Part shown: piece after piece, positions 11,801 through 22,144 of the stretch | Layout: each line of letters begins with the position of its first letter | Numbering within the stretch: the stretch's first letter is position 1 | Source: Sarcocystis neurona | Lineage: Eukaryota; Apicomplexa; Conoidasida; Eucoccidiorida; Sarcocystidae | Direction of reading: 5' to 3' | Assembly (NCBI GenBank): GCA_000727475.1 | Contig: KL647313.1 | Coordinates: 1,217,254-1,281,253 of the forward strand | DNA: 64,000 bases | Translations under genes and position numbers: made by a program | Notes under the pieces: model-generated | What the model saw: the letters and a program-made list of their open reading frames with translations, nothing else | Database searches by the model: none | Told to the model about the DNA's origin: nothing

Positions 11801-14800
11801 AAGTCATTCAGCTCCTTTTCTGCGAGGGAACTGTGTCAGCAAGTATGAGCCCGACCGAGGGGGGGCGGTCAACAGCTGTGCTGGCCGTGCGCAGCTGCCT
11901 GTCAGAGCTGCCGCCTTGTCCCGCGTAAGCTGTTTCTCAGGTCTGTGCGACCCTGGGAGTCGATGAATCGGAGGGCGTCTCTGCAGCTCTTGGCCTTTCG
12001 ACGGCTGCGAGTGCAACCGCACGCCGCGGACGCGTGTGGCGCGGCACAGTTCCTGCTCCCTCGGTTTTGCTACGTGTGTGTTTGAGGGGCATTCCTGTCG
12101 TCTCGCAGCCGCGTGAAGAAAACGTACCTGCCGGCGCGGCTTCTCTTGCGTCTTCGGTGCTTTCCACAGGCACGACTGATATAGCAACAGCAGACGTTTG
12201 CATGCGTCCTCGCGTTTCTGTGGGTGGCACCCGCTGCACACGATGTACCCCGGCCTCGAGCAGCAGGAGCTGCACCACGCCTCTGCCTGTCCACACGCGT
12301 GGGGCATAGAGCAACCAATACTCGAAGACGCACTGCAGGCCGATGTGCGTGCAGGAAGAAGTGGGGAAAGACAGCTTCCCGCTGCATATACCCGCCGCAT
12401 CCCCCTTTTCTAAACAGCACAGTAAAACACTGGAAAGCCTGAGCCCCCAGACAGCCCTGTGCGCGCGCCGTTCGCCGCCCGGATTTCTTTCGTTTACTCA
12501 GCAGAACACTCAGTAACGCGCGCGGTGGCACGTCCTCTCCTGTTCCAGGAGGAGCTACGGCGCTCTAGAATCATCGCTAAGCGCACATCCGATTCACAAC
12601 CTCCTCTTCACACAAAGAACGGAACGAGAAGAGAAGGAGGAGGAGGAGACGAAGAAAAATGTGCGAAAGGAGCAAGAACAATGAGAAAAGACCAAATCAG
12701 ACAAGCCGGTGCACACACGTTGATTCGGCGTTTCTTGCAAGGTGGCGACGCATTAACAAGTGACCTCGAAAACGCGCAACAGCACTCCAAGGACTTCGCT
12801 GCGCAGGTCCGTTTACACGTGACAAAGCAGCCTAAAGTCGACACGCCCCTCGACGTTCCTTGCAGTCCAAAGTCAGCAGGAAAATGCGGAGACAGCATAC
12901 CATCTGACGTTTACAGCGGAAGACGTTTCTCCGTGCTCTCTCCTCCAGTGACGCGTGTGCGCATGAAAGTCACCACCCCCTTCTCTCCACGCGTTAGCTA
13001 GGAGCGCAGCACAAAAAACTGTTAATGGCGAGGTAGAGTCAACACTTGCAGCGAACTGAGGCGGCTCCTCGAGCCTTTCACGTACATCAGCAGCTCTCTC
13101 TTCCCGTCCGGTGGTGGATGACTTGCAATGCTCTGTGCGCGCCCAACCACAACTGGAGAAGGAGATGAGAAGCTGTCAGCCGTGGATTCACGCGACGCAG
13201 ACGAACCGCCGAAACGCCAAGCATCCGCGTATGGCTTCACTCGCAAAATTCAACTCGCGCTTGTGGTTCCCTCTGGCCGTTCACTCACAAAATTCAACTC
13301 GCGTTCTGCGCGCTGTGTAGCCCTACCGAACTAATGTCTGTGCCAGGAACTTTCTCATGAAAATCCTTCATGCCAGCACGTTCTCCTCTACTGCTTTCTC
13401 TTATTTGACACTCGGCCGACCAAGTCGAAGACATCCAAACATATTCGCAGAGAATATGAAAATCATCCCTCCGTACGCATGTGTACATACATCTACATAT
13501 ATATATATATATATGCTTTCAGATTTGCTAAGGTATATGCCGTCGCCTCACACTCAAAGACAGAAAAGTGTATGGAACCCACGCACTCGGAGAGTTACTT
13601 CTATCACAGCTGGAGCCGGTGTACGTAATCCCCTGCAAGTGCGACACTGCTAATTTTCCCTCGCACATGTACTGGGCCGACCTCAACACGCTAAAAAATG
13701 CTTTTTCTGCGTTTCGTAAATGCTGACTCTGGTGCGCTGCAGTTGGAGCTAATGCTCCTTCTTGAGCTACACCCCACTGCTGCTTTTATTCTGCCACTTT
13801 TGCGGGGCGACAGGACGGGTGACGGCCGCTAGTCTACCTTTCCCGCCACTGCTGCAGCAACGGCATCTCTGCGCCTGAGCATCTGCCGTGTTCCCTCTGC
13901 AGTTGGAGTCAGCGCGGGCTCCGCATTTACAGAAGCTGCTGCTGCTGTTGCCTACCTTCTATTTGGGCGCAGGCTCTCCGGTAGCCTCCTCGCTCTGACT
14001 GCTGTGCGTCGAGAAGAGTAAACTTCCATCCTTGGCTAGCCGCAAACGTGGTGTACATACAGAACAAGTCCTTAGAGAATAATGCGGCGTCCTCTCCACC
14101 AACTCCCGCCTGCACCTGGGCACACAAGAAATCAGCGGCCTCCGCTGAGTTGTCAGCGGAATTCATTGCCAAATGGGGGCCATTCCACCATTTCGTGTGC
14201 CTGCCGCACCGGTCGTCAGCAAATATATATACACATACATATATATGTACACGGGCTGAGATACGACAGCTGACACACGCACGCACTCCTGCATTCGTGT
14301 CTCTTCTTCCCAGAGACGTGCGGCTACCTGCAAGGCTGCAAATAGAGAATTACTAACGTACACATATATAGCGTGCGCAAGCTCGCGAGACCTCTGGTGC
14401 AGACGTTGGTTGACCTAGGCCGTCATTTTTCTCTCGCTTCGCACGCGTAGCTTACAAAAGGTACGGAATTGTACGTGCTTACGTCTTCGGAGTGCTTCGT
14501 GTGTGGACACAGATATATACACACATCTGTATATACGCATACATACGTGTGTGCAGATGTACGCGTGAGCGAGGGAAGGTAGTGCAGCAGGACCGCTTTT
14601 CGGCCGGCTTTGGGGACCCCACCGTGAGGATAGCAGCACTGCTGCCGTCGTTGCAGTTATCTACCGCATCTTCGTCTTCTTCAGCGAAGTCACTTTCTCG
14701 CTGCGCCGCTGTGTGCCTCGCATCCGGGTGCCGATGCTGTCTCTGTGCCACCGCGTGAAGTGTCGCTAAACGTGTCTCTGCCGGTGCGACTCTCGCAGCG

Positions 14801-16473
14801 CCTAAGGGCTCTGCTTCTTTGACAACGTGTCCTCCCGCCGAGGACTTCCTTGCGCCAACTGCTGCTGCTGCTGCTCGTGCTGCTGCGGCTAGCTTGAGAC
14901 GCCGCTGAATTGACGACCGTGAGGCAAGCAGCAGCCGCAAGAGCTCGTATTCCGCCGCGCTGCAGTCCTCCGTCAGTTGCAGCCACTCGGGGTCGTCTCG
15001 AAGTAGTACGTCCTCTTCGTCTGCGGTGTCTTCGTCTGTCTTCACTCCCGCTCCACTGTCTGTCGCTCGACGCAGCATGCAGCCGGTGTCAAAGTCAGCA
15101 GCATGCGCAGCAGCGGCAGGTGTTCCGGCGCCCTCTGCGGCACTGGTGTTCCACCTCTTCAACGCCTGCTGTTCAGGCCGCGCCACCTTCCGCTGCTGCC
15201 GGTGCTGCTCGAGCAGCAACTGCGTCAACGCGGCCCTATCTTGGCACATCCCCACGTACTTATAAAGTGCAGCTAAAATGTGGGGTCCAAGGATGCGGGG
15301 AAGGTCCGCGATGGGACCGCGGGCTGTTGGAGGATTTGCACCTGCAGCTCTTGTTGCTGCTTGCGCGGCTGTTGCTCCTGCTTGCGCTGCTGCTGACGCT
15401 GCTGCGGCTGCAGGTCGAGCCCCTCCCGCTGCTGGTGGCTCCAGGGCTGCTGCAGTCGCTGCTGGCCCTCCCGCACAGCGCCACTGCCGTGACGGTTCTG
15501 TCGACCCATCATCTCTGCCCTCGACTGTGTCGGCCTGGAGGTGCTGCACGAGGTCAAAAAGCACCTGTTGCTGCGCAGCAGTCAATGCAAGGTCTACGGG
15601 TTCTGCTGTTGGGCGGAGGGTTCCACCCTCCGCCCACGTGTGCAAAGCTGCCCCAGGTGTCTCACATATATCTGGAGAAGGGAAACCAGGAGCTCTGTGC
15701 AAACTGTCCATGCCTCTGCCACACAAGAATCGCAGCCCCCGCCTCCCTGCTGTCCTTGCACGTATCGAGCAATCACTCGCCGCTGTCCCTGCTGCTTCTG
15801 ACGCAGCTACCGACATTGCTGCAGCGTCGGGTGACGCCTTTGCTGCGCGCACAGCTGTTGCTCTTGCTGCTAGGCCAGCTACTGCTGCTATTGCTGCTGC
15901 TGCTCGTGACGCCGTCAGAGCTGCAGAAAAACGGCACGGAGGAGCGTCACCACGCTTCGAAGCCGCGCTTCTGGCCCGTGCTGCTGCGAAGAGGGATGAG
16001 GCTGCTTTTCCTCCTGTGCTTCCTGCTGAAGTGGCCACCACATTTCCTGATGCAGTGATTGTTGCTATGTCTGGTGGTGCTGCAGCACGCTCGGAAAACG
16101 GGGTTAGCGGCACATGCAGATCTTGCCATGTCTCCTGGTCACTCAGAAAGTTGTTTAAATTCTCCCAGCGAGATTTACTGCCGACGTAGGTTGGACTCCA
16201 TCGACGGCGCTGCCCGCTATACAAAAAAGGACCTCGTCCCTCACTCGTAGCGGGAAATGTGCTGCACCCGCAGGCGGATGCTACGGTAGCAGGTCCTACA
16301 GCAACGGGTGGCGTTTGATCTGCTACACACGCACCAGGAGCTTCACTTTCTGCGGTACTCCTCAACTGTGAAAACTGAAGTTTCCTGCTACCACAGCGAA
16401 CCAGCACGACTGACCCAGCACCTCGCGTGGATCCTGTGCAGAATGTTGAAAGGGACGGTGATAGCAAATGCAT
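8873..16473 (-). CDS. RF1: Organellar class I peptide chain release factor, RF1 type (six exons)
   Basis: Exons on the minus strand are 16473-14623, 14115-13956, 12286-12128, 10604-10459, 10041-9869 and 9020-8873, giving 2637 nt and 878 aa. All junction phases agree. RF1 frees the finished peptide at UAA/UAG codons on bacterial-type ribosomes, here in the mitochondrion or apicoplast. In order, the sequence shows [12 protein letters not shown] (about 493), [18 protein letters not shown] (618-635), [18 protein letters not shown] (681-698), where P-P-T fits the RF1 P-x-T motif rather than the RF2 SPF motif, [14 protein letters not shown] with GGQ at 742-744, and [11 protein letters not shown] then VTDH before the last exon. 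About 390 Ala-rich residues precede the release-factor fold; bacterial RF1 is about 360 aa in total. A targeting peptide within them is likely but the organelle is undecided. Intron 4 has a GC donor. The ATG at 16473 is the first in frame; a further 5' exon is possible. Confidence 0.94.
11496..11513. repeat. (TA)n microsatellite in RF1 intron 3
   Basis: A short perfect TA tract inside the third intron of the release factor gene. Confidence 0.9.
12681..13001 (+). CDS. Candidate nested gene inside RF1 intron 2
   Basis: A 106-aa reading frame on the strand opposite RF1, entirely inside its second intron (13955-12287). ATG 12681 sits in an A-rich context, and the same frame is open upstream to 12459 from a GTG, so an upstream exon is possible. 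The product is basic and hydrophilic and starts [20 protein letters not shown]. It contains [19 protein letters not shown] and ends in a Ser/Pro/Arg-rich tail. It reads more like protein than neighbouring intron sequence, but no family is recognised and it could be chance. Confidence 0.3.
   Translation: MRKDQIRQAGAHTLIRRFLQGGDALTSDLENAQQHSKDFAAQVRLHVTKQPKVDTPLDVPCSPKSAGKCGDSIPSDVYSGRRFSVLSPPVTRVRMKVTTPFSPRVS
13497..13514. repeat. (TA)n microsatellite in RF1 intron 2
   Basis: A short TA tract between exons 2 and 3 of the release factor gene. A 24-bp direct repeat (ttcactc(g/a)caaaattcaactc, 13236 and 13280) lies in the same intron. Confidence 0.85.
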
Positions 16474-16951
16474 TTCTTCCACAAAGTGATACAGTAGGAA
16501 GAGAGGTCACTCAGCGGGCGACGGCTGTCTTGGGAAGGAGTGGGGCGACATTCTCTAGTCACGCTGCTCATTTCTATCGTTGTGCTGCGCGTGGTAGGTT
16601 CTCCGCAGTAAAAGAACTTCCCTTGCCGTAAAGTATGTGAAACTGTCGATAGGGCGCCAGCAAGTAGTTACGGGTAATAGAAATTAGAGTATTTCTCGAG
16701 TGCGGCTTTAAACAGCTTCCTGCTCGCCTGCCTGCGCAAGCTACAAATGCGTAGTGAATCTTAACATCCCAGCCGTAGCCTTCAATTCATCAGCTGCCTC
16801 CCTGCGCGCGAAAAAGATCGCCGAAGACGCTGCGCAGTAACAGATTACGTCAATAAAAGAGGGGACGCCAGCAACACCAAAACGACTGCAGCAACAAGAA
16901 CAACAACACGCTGCAGTTACGGTGAAAGCGCAGCAGCCGTGGCAGAACTGA
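16474..16951. other. Spacer upstream of RF1
   Basis: This lies between the RF1 start codon and a divergent plus-strand candidate gene, and should contain the RF1 promoter. No defined regulatory motif or protein-like frame was recognised. Confidence 0.4.
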
Positions 16952-17713
16952 GGTAAAACCTGTGACGTAGGGGCAGGAGTTGCAGCGACAAGAAGCTTTT
17001 CCAGTATACGTTTCGAAGCCGCAGGCAGAGACTGCTGTAACACGGCAACCGTGCTGCGGACTGGGCAGCGGCTATGGCGTAACGCGAGGAATAGGGACGC
17101 GGACGGGGCGGAGAGCTCCAGCAGCCATGAGAAGAAAGCCGAGAAGCTGCTGGACAACGCGACACTGGTATCATCAGTGGTTGTTCGTGAAAGAAAAGCG
17201 TGGAAAACTTGTGTAGCACCGGGTACGGCACGCAGTAATAACGAGAGGTCAAGCAGGCAGAGTAGAAGACGGCTGAAGCAAGCGCAGAACCCCTCGAGAA
17301 CAACAAAAGGAAGTAAGTGTCGAGAAATACGTGAAGCGGAGGGCCTAGCCGCATAAATGAAACGCTCGCACGGTCGAGCAGCCGACAGCGTTGATAGTGG
17401 TCTCACAGGTAGTGTGAACACCACGAGACACGGTAGGAGACGTGAGACTGTAACGGCGCTACCCTCTGCAAGTTGTCGAAGGAAACGGCAGCGTCTAGAA
17501 TACACATTCACGCCAAGTACAGGAAAAACTGCAGGTGATGTGTGCTCAGCGACAAGAAGGCGATGTGAAGGGGAAACCACCGGGAAAGAACTGCGCGCGG
17601 AACGTAGTCGGCAGTGGCTTTCTATATCGATAGAAGACAACACCAAAAACAGGCCTACAAGCTACAACAATCCCTATTCTGTGTTGAAAGCCGACGTCGC
17701 AATGAAGCGGTAA
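16952..17713 (+). CDS. Candidate two-exon gene, basic hydrophilic product
   Basis: The frame is open from 16952 and interrupted by one TAA at 17354-17356. That stop lies inside a possible 96-nt intron, 17313-17408, with a strong GTAAGTG donor and a CTCACAG acceptor. Removing it keeps the frame (A/GT makes Ser). The joined product is about 220 aa, basic and Ser/Arg-rich, with segments such as HEKKAEKLLDNATLVSSVVV, a basic cluster RRKRQRLEYTF and a C-terminus KADVAMKR. The basic clusters would suit a nuclear protein; that is inference. No ATG opens the frame, so a 5' exon would be needed. The minus strand is also open here for 301 codons (17646-16741), but its product is a Leu/Ser/Cys-rich string and is judged less likely. 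Confidence 0.4.
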
Positions 17714-19022
17714 TTTAACACATCTAGTACACGTGGCTTACAATCGTAAACGCATGCTTTATGGAAAAATATTATCCAGCTACGTGCGTGCCGTCGGTGG
17801 CTGTTCTGTGTTGCCACAGCCGGGGACACTTGACTAGCACACTGTCGCTGCAGCTGGCACTGCTCTGCTCTCCTTGACATGACAGCGAACGATCATGTTT
17901 GCTGTGGAGAGGGCTACCCCTGTTTTTGCTGCAGCCGTGCAGGAGCTGCAGCAATCCGTGTAGTCGGTGATGCTGTCGCCTCCCGTGCGGAGAACGTTGC
18001 TGTTGCACCGCTGCTATTGTTACTGCGGTGTGTGTCTCTGCCGCCTTGACACAGAGTGCCGTTACTAATTCTGCCGCTCATAAAATTGCCTTCGTGCCAC
18101 ATGAGTCGTCTGCCCTTAGCACTGCGAATGAGCACTGCACGTTCAGTGTGCCTCTGTCTCGCCTACGTTGCGCGTCGATGCTGTTATTATTCGCTCGATT
18201 CTGGGAAGGGAAGCTAGCGACTGCCTGGGCATTGGGGCTGAGCCCACACTAAATACACACTATGCCTGGGCTACCTCAGGGTAACGATCCGGAACAGCCT
18301 TCGGTGGCTACATATTTGGACGCAGGATGAAACCTCGCTCTTTCGCAGCGTGAGCCAGCGTCCTGGAAACCACGCAAGTCGAGGCCGTGGAACTGCGCTA
18401 ACACGTGCTACTACGCGGTGAAAAATCTGTTACTCTGGATCCACCAACTAGACAAATACAGTAAGGATGCGCAAAACCTTTTCCGGCAGCCTTGAATTGA
18501 ATGAACCACGGAGCGCGACGCATTGCACGATGCTCAAGCGCCTGTTGACACCTTCTCCTGACAACACTTTGTAGGTGCACTCCGCGACGTCCTGTCGAGA
18601 ATCCACTACCGTTGCTGTCAGGCACTGCCTGAATGTCTCTGCTCCTCGTCTGGCCGCTGGGAGTGTCACGGACTCTGCCGAGGATAGCGTCACCGTCTGC
18701 GCAGCCGCCGACCGTATAGCTGTGTATCATACACGAATTCGCTCGTTTCACACACGCTCACAAGGCTAGAAATGGGCCTCCGGCCTTCTCCGCAACGTTG
18801 GCTGGTCTCCCAACAGTGCCTCCCTCTGCTTGGTCAAAACTTCACTGTCCGCTCTTTGCTGGGGTGGACGCACGAAATATTTAGCACCTTAATAGACGGG
18901 CTAATCCCTCAGGACCTCTCAGCAGAGACTCATGGATGGTGAAAATCTTGTCGACCCAAGAGGACTGGATAGGGATTGAACGCTAATCAGTCCGCCTAGT
19001 ACGTTGCCTGATACTGAGCGGA

Positions 19023-19134
19023 AATGCGTGTTAGTGGTACGCCAGAAAGTGCGCTGGCGGATTAGTGTCAGGCGCGAATGACTGCGCCGTAATGCGTGTC
19101 AGTGGTACCCCAGAAAGTGCACTGGCGTATTACT
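19023..19134. repeat. Degenerate tandem repeat, 68-bp spacing
   Basis: Two copies of a block starting aatgcgtgt(t/c)agtggtac, followed by cagaaagtgc and ctggcg, begin at 19023 and 19091. They differ at a few positions. Their function is unknown. Confidence 0.6.
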
Positions 19135-19578
19135 TCCATGCACGAATTCGCCAACCACACGGTAGCGCACGAGAGCAATCCACATGAAATCGGTCACCTA
19201 GCTAAGTGACATCGTATTCTCTCCAGTGGACGACCTGCTCACGTGAAGGCAGTGTGAACACACACTCCATTCGATTATGAAGGAGGAAATTGTGGCCTTT
19301 CAAGTCTTGTTGTTCAAGAAGTAGAAATGGCACAGGATTAGAGACGTAGTACCACGGTCGTACAGCCCGGCTCGTGCTCGCTCCTGCAGCGAGCTAGGAA
19401 AATACGCCTTGTTACAATGTTCAGGTAGCGCTACCCTTCGCAACAGATGGACCCGACCACTCGCGGAGGACTCGACGTCAACAACGCGCACTAGTACCTA
19501 AAGCACAACCACCACTGAAACGCTGCAGTACCTGCACCCACCGAAGCTATATTTGCTGCTTCAGCTTGGGTCCTGCAG

Positions 19579-19816
19579 GATCCAAGGGAGGGGTCGCGGC
19601 TGTATTTTGTAGCAGGTCCTCTTGATAAGAAGCGGGTGACTCGGACGACCCGGCTTGACAGCTCTAGAGCGAAAGCCGTGGAGCCGCAACCACCTCAGAT
19701 ACAGTTAAAAACTGCCTTTGTTACCGGCTTCTTCTGGCCATCCACTGAACCTTACAAAGTCACACCTTGTCGTCACACGTTTCATGCCGTGTTTTTTCCA
19801 TTCTTCTCAACTCCCG
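19579..19816 (+). CDS. Candidate internal exon, unknown protein
   Basis: An 80-codon segment bounded by a good acceptor (CTTGGGTCCTGCAG, ending 19578) and donor (CCCG followed by GTAGGTGTGAG, from 19817). The translation begins DPREGSRLYFVAGPLDKKR, continues with a Pro/Gln patch and KTAFVTGFFWPSTEPYKV, then CRHTFHAVFFPF. It is balanced in composition and unlike the surrounding DNA. Past the donor the frame stays open to 19965 with a Cys-rich string that may be intronic chance. No partner exons were found, and the family is not recognised. Confidence 0.35.
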
Positions 19817-22144
19817 GTAGGTGTGAGTGCGCTAGTGGCCAAGTATGCGGCACAAGGGTAACTGTAGCAGAATCCGTTATATGTACGTATACAAGTCCTT
19901 GCGCTCGGAATGGTGTGTGCTGGGAAGACGTCGCATATTTGATGCAAACGCTGGACCGGCGCTGAAGTGGTAACAGTCCTCACCGAAAGAAGCGTCGAGT
20001 CAATGCAAAATCAGTAGATGTTTCATTAGGTGACACACGAATCTAAAAAAAGTCCTACATGGTGGAATTTTATCTTGTGTTACTCAGATGACTAGACTGC
20101 AAAATGCATTTCCATTAGTATACGAGAGTTCGACGTACACCCTTCAGCTTCATTTCTGAAAGCTTCACGTACATGTGATACGAGCGCCCGAATCGTAAGG
20201 TCAAACACACGTAGGAACAATGGTGAAGCAAGCTGCACTGTGCCACATTTGTTGGACACAGTTGAAACAAGCCCATGTGGTTCCGTGTGCGGCACCAGCA
20301 AATGTGTTGTCAAGCGCAAGGGTGTCGTGCAGGCTCACAGGCGTCAGACCATGATAGCAGCCTGTTATAGTCGGATCCACTGCTGTCAATCAATTGTAAT
20401 GGTACTACATTAGACAAGGCCACAAGGGGTACTTGGAACCTATAAGGCCCTTGCATCAAGGGCAAATGTTGGCTACGAAAAATTTACGGAACAGCGTACG
20501 GCGTGACCGCTTCTTCCATACACGCCTACTCCTTCATAGTCGTGCAGAGGAAGGAAGGCCTACAGATACGAACCGTCAAGATCATGACATGTGACTGCAT
20601 CTTTGTGCACGTGCAACCATTATTCTGGAAACACTTGTAGCTTAGAATAACGAGAGTACACTGTAGGCATGCGTCACTGAATACCCTGTATTGTTTATCC
20701 TCCCTAGTGAACAGTGGCAAAGCAGAATCGAACCAGATCACTCTCGACTGTCGACCTTTTGCACCCCTCTTAGCGGATTCATCTTGTCAAATTCTACTGC
20801 CTCCTAAGTACAACTTCCGTGGGCAATCTGTGTTCACATTCTGAATATACTGTGCACCTGCGGCTGCCCGGTCGTCTCACCCAGAGTGCTCGAAGATACT
20901 TTTTAAGTATGCGAGTTGTTTCGGGTGTAGGCGTAATGTTTGTGTACGCGCTCACACACATGCAGATGCAGACGCAAACACAGGGGCAGCTGTGCCTTGT
21001 AGGGTAGTTTCTTGTTGATAAATCCGGCCCCTCTGCTAAACACCGGTACACTCTTGGCACCGTGCATTTGCAGAAAGAATACGACAGAAAATAACCAAGG
21101 TCTCCATGCGTTCACGGATCAAAAACGTCCGTAGATGGCCGTGCTGGATCCGCCAGTGGTTACCACGGTGCACACCTGCGTCTGCAACAAGCAATCTAAC
21201 CAGTTCGACGGTCACGTATAGGAAAGAATGTAAGAAAAACCCGCTAGTGTCAAGAGTTGATGCTTCCAGTACATCGCATAATCTCACGTGGAAAGGATGG
21301 TTGGCCGTCGCCCAAACATTTGAAGCTACACCGCGAGTGGCGTAGCTTCATGCGCGAATTCCCTTTACGAGAGAGTTCTAAAGCTGCGCAAGCGATGAGG
21401 CGGCACCCGCGCTCTCAAACCTGCTCCACAAAAAGCCCCCGCGAAGGGCTGACATGATGTGACTTTTACGTACAACGTCTTAGTAAGCTGTTTTCGTAGA
21501 TACTTAAGCTTGTCTGGCTTCTGCAAAATATGTCGTCAACACATTTCAAAAGAAATAAAACCCTGAAAACTCTTATGCTGCCGAAGGGCAGCCGATGGCT
21601 ACGCATTGTCGTCTACCGCAGCGTCATTCTGCTGCTACAACAGCGTTTCTTGGGTGCTGTCCCTGCTGCCTGCCTACACGCAGTACCCACGTACACGAGG
21701 ATACGGCTACGTAACTGAACTTGCATTGTACGCATACGTACACAGACGTACGCACCACACATATTGTACATTCACACATTGCTGGTAATGCTTCGCGGAG
21801 TACTTCCTCTGAATTGTTGCTTTTAGAATGCTGTTCGCACCCAGCATGGCTTGCGTGCTAATGCGCTGCCACAGCTGTTTTTCGAAGTCGTATTCTTTCT
21901 CTCCCAGCGCAGCTGCCACAGTGCCCCTGTGAACAGCACGTAGGCCACACCTGCCCGCCTCATAGCATACAATCATCAAAACAGTGGTGCGCAGCTGCAG
22001 TCACCTCGCTCATGCTACCAGGAGAGGCCCGGAACTCGAGACAAGCAGTTCGAGTTTCGCTTTTTTTTCCCGAAGTAGCACGCAGCTTTGTATTCGAAGT
22101 TTGCACGGAAGGGCAGAAAGACACAGCGGCTAAACTTCGCTTCT

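Larger units (their letters stand above)
17714..22144. other. Triplet-poor region without a complete gene
   Basis: No complete gene is recognised. Contents are a degenerate tandem repeat near 19023-19134, a candidate plus-strand exon at 19579-19816 and protein-like but unplaced minus-strand frames around 18448-18693 and 17914-18135. Short plus-strand frames lie at 21257-21457 and 21530-21718. Base composition is flatter than in the coding blocks on either side. Confidence 0.4.

Noticed and set aside
15278..16189. 303-codon plus-strand Ala-rich frame
   Set aside because: It is antisense to RF1 exon 1, which is tied to conserved RF1 sequence. The plus reading is a shadow of the triplet repeats.
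18960..18985. tRNA T-arm-like phrase (gggattgaacgc, minus strand)
   Set aside because: The flanking bases do not form a T stem, and no acceptor or anticodon arm follows.
20725..20745. tRNA B-box-like phrase (gaatcgaacc, minus strand)
   Set aside because: The stem does not pair and no cloverleaf can be drawn.
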